Assembly: GCA_022494885.1 (NCBI GenBank) | Contig: JAGVSM010000195.1 | Location: forward strand, 124,001 to 188,000 | Reading direction: 5' to 3' | DNA from: Micrasema longulum | Taxonomy: Eukaryota > Arthropoda > Insecta > Trichoptera > Brachycentridae | Length of the DNA stretch: 64,000 nt | In this document: positions 34,501 to 46,500 of the stretch, piece after piece | How the letters are laid out: the number at the start of each line of letters is the position of its first letter | Numbering within the stretch: the first letter of the stretch is position 1 | The notes under the pieces: model-generated | Told to the model about the DNA's origin: nothing | Database searches by the model: none | What the model saw: only the letters and a program-made list of their open reading frames with translations | Position numbers and translations under genes: made by a program

Positions 34501-37500
34501 ATGCGGCGCCTGCTAATCCTGGCCGCATTTCCATCTCTTTTTGAATGTTGTCGTTTTCCGTTACGTGCACTCCCAACTATTTAAAACTCTCGACCCCTTC
34601 GACGACTTGGCCTGACAATGCCGAGGATGTTGATTCATGTTTACTAATGTATAATTTCTGAAAACCAGATAATCATATTAGCAGTGGGGTCATTTGGTAT
34701 TTGCTGCTGAAACAAATATGCTCACTGTGACTAAACACAAATTTGTTTGAGTCTGTCATGAATTGTTTACCATGTGCATTATTATGTAACCACAACTCAC
34801 GAATTCCGTTTAGTTAAAGTTATTTTTTCTTATACCATACATAATTATTACAAAATGAAGTTGATCAATAGTAATACAATAATAATCACTGTTTTTTTTT
34901 TCCAACGATTGAAGACATAATTTAACGTAGAATTAAGAAAAATACCACAAAATTTAAATAATTTAAAATGCTCGTGTTTGTTCAATTTATTATTTATTTA
35001 TTTACGGACATTGTCCATTTATTCAATTCAATTTGACATGTTATTCTTTAAAACTAAGTCTTTATTTATTTATTTGACACTTTATATACATATACAATAA
35101 ATATACATATAAGGGCGGGCATATTGCCTTAAGGCAATTTCTTCCTACCTACCCAAAATACATGAGAATCAATAATTATAATTAAGTAATTATATTTTAT
35201 CAACAATATTTTGGGTTTGTTTTGTTTTTAGACATGGACTGGATTCAGCTCCCTATGAAGTTGTTAATTAATATCAACATATTACAACAGAGATGAAGAA
35301 CATTTTAGAGAAGGTAATATAGAAGTCTAGGCATCTTCGAAGCTTATGACCTGTCATTGGCTGGTTTAAGTGGCCACTTTACACACCGTGTAACATTCAC
35401 CTTTCTGCCCATATTTGAACATCTGTATTCCTGCAATTCTTTCATCTGTTCATGTTTTTGAAGTTAAAGAGCCGAAATCTTTAATTATTTATGTTGATAA
35501 ATCCACCTGGTCCATGAAGAAGTATAAAAATTAAAAAATACAAATTTCAGGCGTTGCCTAGTATGTCGGTGATATAATTCAATCAGATGGATCTCACCCG
35601 CACAAATAAAATTTTCGGTTCTAACTTCAAAAAATCAACAGATGAAATAATTGCAGGATTATAGATGTTCAAATATGGGCAGCGTGATGAATGTTACACA
35701 GTGTGTAAAGTGGCAACTTAAATCAGCCATTGACTGACAGGTCATAGGCCCTGTAGATTCCTAGATTTCTATATTATCTTCTCTAAAATGTTCTTCATCT
35801 CTGTTCTAATATGTTAATTATATTTTAGTTGTATAAAACTTTTGAGTATATTTTTCAATATAAATACCTATTTTTTCAATAATAAATATTGTTTTTATCT
35901 ACTGCATGATTACCTAATTTTTTTAATTGCGCAATTAGAAAGAAAAAAACGCGTTCTGAAATGGCTAAATCGTTTGATTTCTTGTGGATGAGACTTATGG
36001 ACTTAAGTATGAAAATTGCATAAGAGGTAAAAATAAAAGATATTTTTCCCGAGTTTTTATGTCGTCTAGATATGGTTCATTATTCCTGTTGACGTTTCGG
36101 GCAGCATTGCAGCATTGCCGATGTTAATAATTAAAAACAAAAAAAAGTATTTTCTTAGTCGAATTAAACCCTGTTTTAGAATGAAATACATTTTCTAAAT
36201 GCGAAAATATCTCAATCTCCATCTTCATTTGTAATTATTTATTGTAATTTTTTTTTGTGATTAGTGATAAAACAGAGTATTAAAAAAATAAAGCATAATT
36301 ACATAGCAATGGAATACATATTAAAAGTAAAAATAGTAAACAAAAAAATCCCACAAAGGCATGGCCTGTTCGTGGGTATACAAGAAAATGTTAATGAATT
36401 TTTGCTCCTATAATAAATAATGGACAGCTATAATATTTTTGTGTAACAAAAGAAAGAAAAAATAAAATATTCTGTAAAATATAATTTGGTATTTTTTTTA
36501 TAGTAATTAAAAAAGGAAATATTAAAAAAAAAACACTAAAATATTCCTTATTATTAAAGGGCAACAAAATAAATCATAGAAAAAAAGAGTTCATAACTTT
36601 AGTTTGAATCCAGGATAGTGCATGTTTTTCAAAAGAAGGAAAATTTTGAAAGTTTGTAATCAATGAAATATTATCAGTAAAAAAAGAATTTAAAAATTCA
36701 AAAGTCTTTTACGATACGAAACATCTAGAATTTCCTTTCTACTAATAAAGTATCAAAGGCTTCTCGTACATTCATTTGTGACGTGCGCCATTATCATTTG
36801 ATTACTCCATCAGCCAAATATATTTATTTTCGGACTCCGAATATATTCCTTTACCCTGGACCAGACAGATTTCCTTTAGCTGGACCGGATATTCAAATTA
36901 CCCTGTTTCTCTCAGATTTTGTCGGAAACAGGCGAAATGCCCATCTTCCTCTTTAGACCCCCGCTGATTTCGTTCAGTTGCCAATCCTGCGTTTAAATAA
37001 GAGACACTGTCATGCTAATTCTCCGTTTTATGTTAAACTGAAGTTTATTGGTCAAATGTGAAAATACCGTAAAAATATCAATCCCGATTGTGATAAAGGT
37101 CATACATAAATCCTTCTTTATCTTTCATTTGTAAATACCCCTTATATCTAACCGAATTGATATATAATATTATATGTTTGTCATTATTTAAATGTCACTG
37201 GGTTTTTTGCTTTTACAAATAAAGGGCACATTATATAAAGGATGAATGTCAAAAAGGAAGTTTTGAGATTGAACGTTTTTTAGTTTTCAAGCACATCGGA
37301 TATTAAAATAAACGTATTAATATATTGGAGCCTGTTAAAACCTGTCGGCCTCGTGGTGTAGTGGTCAGCGCGTTTGCCTAACACGCAAGAGGTCTCGGGT
37401 TCGATTTCCGACATGGTTGACATGAAATATTTATTTAAAAATGTGTTTTTACACTAGAATATTTCATAGTACCTGGTACCTGAAACGTAAAACTGATCAT

Positions 37501-40500
37501 CTTACTTTCATGTAACAAAATAATTAAGATATACTGTGATTGGTTCACCAATGCAGTGTCCTATGTACCGGTAGGTGCGGAAAGGAAATGATTATGCTGA
37601 CGTTTAAAGTATTAAAAATAGCTTGTAATGTTTTATATCATCGAAAATGGTTTTTATTAATATTTAATCGATTTATTTCCAGTATTTATACATCCACCCT
37701 TTATCCCCTGTATTAATTTTTTTCTTGACCAATGAGGAAGTTCAGTGTCTTTTTATTTTTTTTTTATTTGTCAAAAGACTATTAAACTAAGCCAAATTAA
37801 AAAAAAATACTTATCGTAATATCAGCGCTATGTTTTTTTAAAGATTTGTATTTCTGAAATAACTCCGCGTGTGACGTCAGAGGTTGTTCTCTGTTAGTTC
37901 TTCCCATTGGTTCGTTTACGGTAAGCCAACCGGACATCCTTCCCAACTCTCGCATCATTAGTTGGTTCGTATGAACCAGTGGCGTCAATCAAAGTAGTGC
38001 GTTTTTATTTAAATATTTTTTATTATTTTTTCGTACATTTTCAAGAAACTTTAGCGTACAATTTAATGCTCTAATTTTTACCGCGCGCAAGAAAACATTG
38101 TTTGTATCCAACTTCCCGAAGGGCTGAAGTTCCTCATTATCTTGGAAAGTAGAGTGAAATTTGATTGAACTGAAATGTAGATCAAGTGAACGGCCGTCAG
38201 ATGCCATCATTGCTTTAAAACACGTAAAAATTGTCATCCATTATTTAAATCCTGCTCCCTTCAAATATAACATCCCTTCAAAGCGTACGAGGGTACATAA
38301 TATACATTATTAGCTTTTTCTACATTTAAACATCTTGTCATACATGCCCTACGGTTGTGTCTGCTTTTGGCATGACCAGACTTAAGATTTTTGTTTATTT
38401 GATAATGCCACGTCTTTCACGGTCGCCCTCGGCCTACTTTACCATTCATTCTCGCTATCCATATATATCTGTTTTACCATTCTTTCGTCATCCACCCGTT
38501 CTGCATGACCAAACCACCTCAGTGACCGTCTCTTAATCTTATCAGTTACACCTGTCTCAGATTCGCACTCTGCCTGATTTCATCATTCGTAACCCTGTCA
38601 TACATAGATCACCAATTCATTCGTCGCAAGAGATCGCGTTTTGCATTTTGACCTCGCACACTCGCTTTCATCCTTCCTCTGTCAGTTCCATGTTTCACTT
38701 CCATGCTGTTGAATTGGGACTAAAACCTCGCTGCGCTCTGCCAGTCTATTGTAGCTTCGATCAACACATTTTTATTAGCTCTGAGCTCGCTTCATAAATA
38801 TTATTTCATATTTTTTTTAATTGATCGCTTTCGGAAGTTTGTATTCACAAAACATTAAAGAACTTTGAAATAAATTAGAAATGTAAACTCTTTCATGGAT
38901 GTGTTTATTGTTTACTGAATTTCCGAACGTGTTTAACAGGTCGTTATTGAATAAAGAGGTTTTTTAACGTTTATTTTTAATATAAACAGACGCTCTGCGA
39001 AATTGAATGGTTCTCAACAAAATGTTGGTTGTAATTTTTTAATGACGATAATTCTGTTTCGGTGGTAGGTAATATAAAATACAATTATCTTCCCACGATC
39101 GAGGGTATCAAATTTTTATTATTCTCATTCTACGCAGTTACTCTTCAGTACGGGAGTTCAGTGCTACGGAAAATTGGACATTAATAATGTTTTTTTACAT
39201 GCGGTAAAAATTGGAGCATTTAATTGTACGGCAAATCAAAAGTCTCTAAAATGTACGGAAAAAAACATTTAAATGAACTACTTTAAATGACGTCACATCA
39301 TCATCATTACCTTTCCGCACCTAATGGTGCATAGGGCACTGCATTAGTAAACCAATTGCAGCGTATCTTGATCATTTTTGTTACATGAAGGTAAGATGAT
39401 CAGTATTACGCTTCAGGTACCAGTCCAGGGACTATTAAATATTCTAATGTAAAAACACATTTTAAATAAATATTTCATATCAACCATGAGGGGAATCGAA
39501 TCCGAGACCTCTTGCATGGTAGGCAAACCCGCTGTCCATTACGCGGCGAGGCCGACGTGATGACGTCATAACGTCGCAAGTTCGGCGGCCTCCGTGGTGT
39601 AGTGGTCAAGACGCTTGACTCACGCACGGAAGGTTCCGGGTTCGATTCCCGGTGAGAACACAAAAATTAAAAATGTAATTTTTCTCAAGCCTGGGTGTTC
39701 TGTGATGTAATTCACCACTGTAATTGGGCCTCCTGGCCTGTTGTGGTGCAAAAAAAATAATGAAATGAAATGAAATGAAAAAGTTCTTCTAAATCAATTG
39801 AGGGAGTGTTGTGATAGATTTCCAATTTCCGGGTAGCTGACTCACCAATCAGGACAACTCACCGAAGAGAACTAGTGACGTCACGCGCGGAGTAATAAAA
39901 AAATTATAAAATTTTAAACAATCTTAGCGATGATCATACTATACACAAAAATAAATGTCTAAATGTTGATAGTCTATTAAAAAATATATAATTTTGTTTT
40001 CGACATTGAACTTCTGCATTAGACCCACGTAAAACACGCTTTTTCTATTTTCTATGTTTGATGAGTGTGAAGATGTCGGTCACGGTGAAATCCAGCCACT
40101 CATGAAAATTCTGAATGAAAAGTGGTTGAAACCAACAAAAATGCTTAACTTATGATTACATATTTTTTTTAGCAATCGACTTTCACCGCTGGCAAGTTCG
40201 TCAGTGTTGTGGAGGTGGACGCTCCTTCCACCAAGATATACCGCTTCCATGGAGCAGTCCTTCACCCCGAGGGGCGTAGAGTTCCCTTGTCCTCGGACAA
40301 CCTCCTGCTAAGGGAGTGCCGAGTCAAGAACACCGACTATGTTGAAGGAATCGTGGTTTACGCAGGTAAATATTGTTTTTTTTAATGAAATTTTCGATTG
40401 CTTTATTTGATACGTTTATGTACATTAGAAAATATATATTTCAAGGCATATATAAAACGAGAAAAATTAACAATGGACTTTGAGGGGTACAACCACGAAT

Positions 40501-43500
40501 AGTATCAGTACTCTTAAAGATACCTCAGAAATTTCTTCTAAACCATCTCCAGCATTAGAAGAAAAGAAAAGAAAGATGCATTGCTAGTTCGCGAGGCTTT
40601 CTTAAATGAATATTTTTTAAATCAATTAATAATAATAGTGCCTTGATATTTAAAACAAACAGAAAAATAATTTTGGTGTGCGTTGGTTTGATTTTGTAGG
40701 AAACAAAGAAAAAAAAATGAACCGAAACTTCCAGTAACAACCGTCATCAAATGGAGGTGATATGGTTGATTGGGTATAATATACTGTGGATGCCTTCTAA
40801 GACCCTTAAACACTCGTGCCCACTTTACAAGGCATCAAATTCTCGACCTCGTTTACTTGTAAAACGACAACAATAAAACATTTAGCCGAAAGAAACGAAG
40901 AATTTAGAAACGAAAATACATTTAACAAGATCACATTATCTTTTCATTGATACTTACAAATATTTTTTAGGACACGAAACAAAAGCGATGCTCAATAACG
41001 GTGGTCCTCGCTACAAACGATCTCGGTTGGAGAGGCAGATGAACACCGACGTTATATGGTGTGTCCTGATGCTGCTAGTGATGTGCTGTGCTGGGGCAGT
41101 TGGCTGCAAGTTGTGGCTTGACAGGTTTGTCTTACATTGGAAATTCTGCATAGAACCATAAGTGCTTTTTTTATCCCGATAGAACTTTCAATTGATAATA
41201 CTGGGTTTCGTCAAACTAATGGTGACACTTTTTTTTTTCGCATTTGTTTTCTGTAACAATACTCAAATTAATAATGGAACGCTTTACACTCGAACACCAC
41301 TCGCAAATTGTGTATATTTACTTTAAAAATCAACGTATGCGTCTTTGTGAGACCCTGAACTTATTGTGTGACAAGTTTGGTGACAACATAATTACCAGGA
41401 ATGGTCCTGTTAATTGGCCTCCATGATCCTGTGATTTGGCGCCATAGGATTATGTCCTATGGGGCTAAGTTTAGTCCACGGTCTTTGAAACGAATCAACA
41501 ACTCTTGAAGCCAATATGGATATAACGTAAAAAGTGGAAAAAAATTGCGCCAAGAGAATGTGCTATGTAACTTCTAGTCGTTGAGAACATTCCTCTGATA
41601 GATTATCAAAAAATAAATGCGTATTTTAAATATTTTTTGCTTGTTGTATTACGCTTAAAAAAACACCTGATGTAAAAAATAAATATAGGAAGTATGGTGT
41701 ATGTACAGTAAAATTCTAACTATCCGGATTAATGAGTTCTGGACGTTATCTGGATAATTTGATTAACCATTCAATTAAAGCAATGTTTTTAAAGAAAACA
41801 CTATCTCACTTTTATTGCTTTTGAAATAATATACAGGGAATTGGAATTACATTAAAAACACACTTAAATATGCCCAGCAAAGTTAATTGTCCTTTTTTGT
41901 TTGTTATTTTAACATCTCCATTATTTTTTTATTTCCTGATAACCATCTGGATATTTAGCAATTGACTGGAGTTTGGATAAACGGAGTTCTGCTGTATATA
42001 GTTTCAAGTAGAATGGTTTTCCCATACGCGTTTAACATGGATTCCATCCAGTATTATTTTTTACACAATATATATTATAAATATCGGAACACAATGGGAA
42101 TAAATATATATTATTTGATTTTCATTACATCATATTTTTCAAGTAAAGTGAACATTATTTAGTACACAATTCGTTTTCATAAAATATTTTTAAAAGTAGT
42201 GGTTAGCATGTTTTGCAAATTTATGCTAATATATATTTCAATAGAGATAGATAATCTGTTTGTGAAGAGGAGAATACGGAAGTCTAGGTAATTACAGGGT
42301 TTATTTATTTCTCAACGGAGACAGTCCAATTCTACATAAAATAGTAAAACATAAATTAGAACAAAAAAAAATAGCAAAGATATGTATGCAAGACAAAACA
42401 TAACTAATAAATATATGGTAGGTAACATATTTATTTTATTTTATAAAAAAATATGATGTATTTCAAATATATTTTTCAAATACTGTCTACCTCAGAACAG
42501 GTATTTACTATACCTAGTGAGAACAGACAGTGCCCAATATGTTTGCCTATTTAATTTTATTTTTATTTAGCTTATTGGTATGTTTTTAACCTTCTTTACT
42601 GTTTTGCAAACATATCATAATAATACAATGCTTTACAATAAACACCGATTTATTAGGCACTGAACTGAACTGAACTGACAAACATATGCATAAGGGCGGG
42701 CACATAGACTTAAGGAAATTTCTTCGTGTCGTCCAATTTATTATAGTCTTGCATTCAAATCGTCGTAATATTTAAATAAAATAATAAATGCTTAGCAAAC
42801 TAGTTGTAAATATTTATATTTTCTGTCCCCTGTTAAAATACTTATTTGATCTTCTTATCTCCAAAATATGTTAAGAATAGTATAAAAGCTGTAAACGTTG
42901 TAAACAATTCACCAGTCTTGAAGATGCCTACTTAGGCGAAAGCACTCGTTGGTCAAAATAATAAAAAAGTAAAACTAAACCAGAAGTTTCATTAATAACT
43001 TCATTTATTATTGTATCAAAATCATATTTAAATGCATCATAATTCCTGACTCGTCCATTTGTAGCATTCATAGAGGAAGACACAAATATGTGTTTTAGTG
43101 TTTAATTAAAACATGATGATTTTGAAGTTACCTAGTTGTAGTATTATAATAGTCACAATATTATAATAGAGCAGAAATTAACACGACGTTAATTATGATC
43201 TGTCATTGGTTGGTTTAAGTGATCACTTTACACACAGTAACATTCACCTTTCTGCCTATATTTCTTCAATTCTAAAATCGAAATTTGTCCCGTGTTTCAG
43301 CTTCATTGTCAATCTAATAGTACATTTTTTTCCCCTAGAAACATGAATAAATTTTTAGTCATCAGAATAGTTCACCGAAACTTTCAACATTTACAGTATA
43401 TTTATAATATGCCTATTGTTGATTCCAGGCAAGCTCCGGCACCTCCCAGCGCAACACAACAAGGGCCCCGCGCTGCCCTAGGGCTCCCACAGTCCCCCCG

Positions 43501-46500
43501 CCGCCCGCTTCCCCCCTACATCCCCTATGCCTGGGATCCTGCCTATGAAGGACTGCTTAGTTTCTGGACCTTCATCATTATCCTTCAGGTACGTTACTCA
43601 CTTGTCACATTTGTGCTATTGCCCTTTTTAAGATGCAAATTTATAAAGTTAAGTGGCACCCCTTTAGTGCGATGGTCAGGATACTTGATTTTCGGAGGGG
43701 GTTCTGGGTTTGATTCCCGGAAATGCAACAAGTATCAAATGTGATTTTTCTCAAATTGAGTGTCCTGTAATGTAATTCTCACTTGTATCGGGCTTCTTGG
43801 GCTGCAATTACATACGCTATCTTCGTCAGTACATACGGAGACAGCATGTATAACTTTCCTGCTATCTCTACCTACCTCAGTATGCTCTACCGACCCGTCG
43901 ATACGTGTTTTTATTTTGCCATCTCAAACGTCATATGATCAACCATCCAACCAATTCAACCAATAAGTGTCGCCGAAACTTTGCTCTGTTTTCAATGCTT
44001 AATTAAAATAAAAGTATTTCTCTTTCATATTTTAAATAGGCTTTTGTGGTAAAAAGTAGCCACTTCAAAACAATGAAAAAATGTAATAAATCGCAATTAA
44101 AGCAAAAAGTGCTTTTGACAGTTACTAAGACGGTATAGTCAACTTTTGTACTACCTCTATCTACCTACGTATTACAAAGCCGGTTTTATCGATATCTCGA
44201 TACATGCTCTCAGGGAGATAGGAAAAACGTGGAAAAAATATAATAATTTTATTTATTTTTCATACTGGCAATATTTTTACCAAATCTCAAAGTCATGTGG
44301 TCTCAAACGCATGCGCTATAATTACTTCGAGTTTTCGAACTGAATTTCTAGATGCTACTGTATGTTAATACACCAGTACCTAGCCGTTTGGTTTGAAATC
44401 TGACATTTATGCCAGAATTAATTTGCCCTTTAAAATTTAGTGTATCTCCGTGATCGCTCGGGAGAATTTATCTTTAACTACGGCATCATAATGAAGGTGT
44501 TACTTTAGTGCGTAAATATGTGTTCCGTGGCGTATGCGTCCCCATGGTACATACTGATGTACCTATCTAAACCTTGAAGATAGAGGGTCGGTAGTGTATC
44601 TTCGTAATCGCTTGGGAGAATTTATTTACATTTTTTTTTTCGCACCACAACAGGCCAGGAGGCCTAATTACAGTGGTGAATTACATCACAGAGCACCCAG
44701 GCTTGAGAAAAATCACATTTTAATTTTTGTGTTCTCACCGGGAATCGAACCCGGAACCTTCCGTGCGTGAATCAAGCGCCTTGACCACTACACCACGGAG
44801 GCCGCCTATCTTCAACTATGCCTGGAGGTTAAGGTATGACGTTCTTAACTTCCAATTTTAAATATTAAAATATACATCATGATGAAACCCCCGAACAGTT
44901 AAATCCTAGTTCTTATCTGGAACCCTGGGCTAGTGTTTTCGACTCGATGTCAGTTTTTAGGTAAAAATCCTAATTAAAGAAATCGAGTGATGATAAGTCC
45001 GCCTCGTTGTGTAGTGGTTGACGCGTTCGCCTACTATTCTTAAATACGTGGGTTCGATTCCTGGCAGGGTGGACGGGAAATATTGATTTCAAAGGCTGTT
45101 TGGACTGCAATATTTCATTGTTTCTTTGTTCCTGAAGCTTAAGATTAATCACTTTGCTTTTGTGTGACAAATGATGACTTATCTGCAAAAATTTTGACAT
45201 ATTCAAAATGCCGCTGACTAAAACTGTGTATAATGTTAACAAATCTTGTAGTTTCCTTGTAACCCTATCATTATTTATCATCATTAATGAAGCAATAACT
45301 GATTAATCTACTGTTATTCAAATTTCCAGGTCATGATACCGCTATCTCTCTATGTCACTATAGAGATGACTAAAATAGTGCAAATATACCACATACACAA
45401 CAATGTCGATCTTTATGACCCGACTACCGACAAGAGGATAGAATGTCGAGCTCTGAACATCACAGAGGAGCTTGGACAAATAGAATATATTTTCAGTGAT
45501 AAAACGGGGACATTGACTGAAAACAAAATGGTGTTTAGGAGATGCGCTATTAATGGAGTCGATTATAATCATTCTTCTCCGGAAAGAACACAACACCCGA
45601 TGGGGTCTCCGGTTAACGCTTCGGAGCCTGCTACTCCCATCACTGCTAACCCTCAACTGGCGGAGGAGCTCGCCACGGAAAATGTCACCGATGGTAGTCA
45701 CGCTCAACGAGTTCGCGAGTTTCTCCAAGTTCTGGCAGTGTGTAACACTGTGGTAGTCAGTCACAAACCGCATCATGACAACATGGATGCCAGTGGAGTT
45801 GTAGAGACACCCCCCAATACTCGCGTACCTAAGTTCATAGTGAATGGCACCAAGATAAAAAATAAACAAACCCCATTAAGCACTGAGAAATATTCGAGAC
45901 TCGCGGAGTCGAGATCTGTTACTCCATCCCCTCCTCCGTCTACTCTTCCCTCTCCCCGTTCCCAATCCGCTCTTCCTCCGATCCCGCATTCCCCTCCCGA
46001 TAGACCGAGATTTCTTCAAATTCCTTCCTTGCAAATATTCAATCGCGATAGGAATGCGGAAAACGGTAAAAGCTCTCTCAATTCTTCCGTTATCTCTGAC
46101 TTCACGCCAGAATCGAAGCCAATTTTCGAAGCTGAAAGTCCGGATGAGTTGGCTCTTGTGGAGGCGGCTTGCGCTTACGGCTGCAGATTAGAAAAAAGAT
46201 CTCCTCGCGAAGTTATCATCAGTCTGAATCACGAGTTCATGTCTATTCCCATTTTAAATATCCTCTCGTTCGACGCCACGAGAAAATGTATGTCCATCGT
46301 ATTGAGAATGCCGAATTCCTCTCAAGTGACAATTTATTGCAAAGGAGCCGATTCGACATTACTGGACGCTCTCGCTCCTTCTCCGGAAGGTTCTGCCGAG
46401 AGAGCGGCACTCATGAGAACGCAGCAGCAGCTGGACGCTTACGGAAGACAAGGTCTTCGTACGTTGGTCATCGCCAAGCGAGTAATATCCATAGAAGAAT

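Larger units (their letters stand above)
39146..39960. repeat. MITE M1 copy interrupted by two SINEs
   Basis: Left part 39146-39295 (GGGAGTTCAGTGCTACGG), right part about 39781-39960 (TAGATTTCCAATTTCCGGGT), as in the uninterrupted copy at 57685-57990. TGACGTCA at 39288-39295, repeated at 39561-39568 as target duplication, and again at 39876-39883. Confidence 0.7.

Noticed and set aside
39584..39660. tRNA gene
   Set aside because: Good B box, but it is the head of a SINE found in several copies with the same tail; cloverleaf pairing is not convincing. The same holds for 17252, 37344, 44998 and 59742.
45342..45869. Long minus-strand frame (175 codons)
   Set aside because: It lies opposite the conserved ATPase exon and is a shadow of its codon composition.
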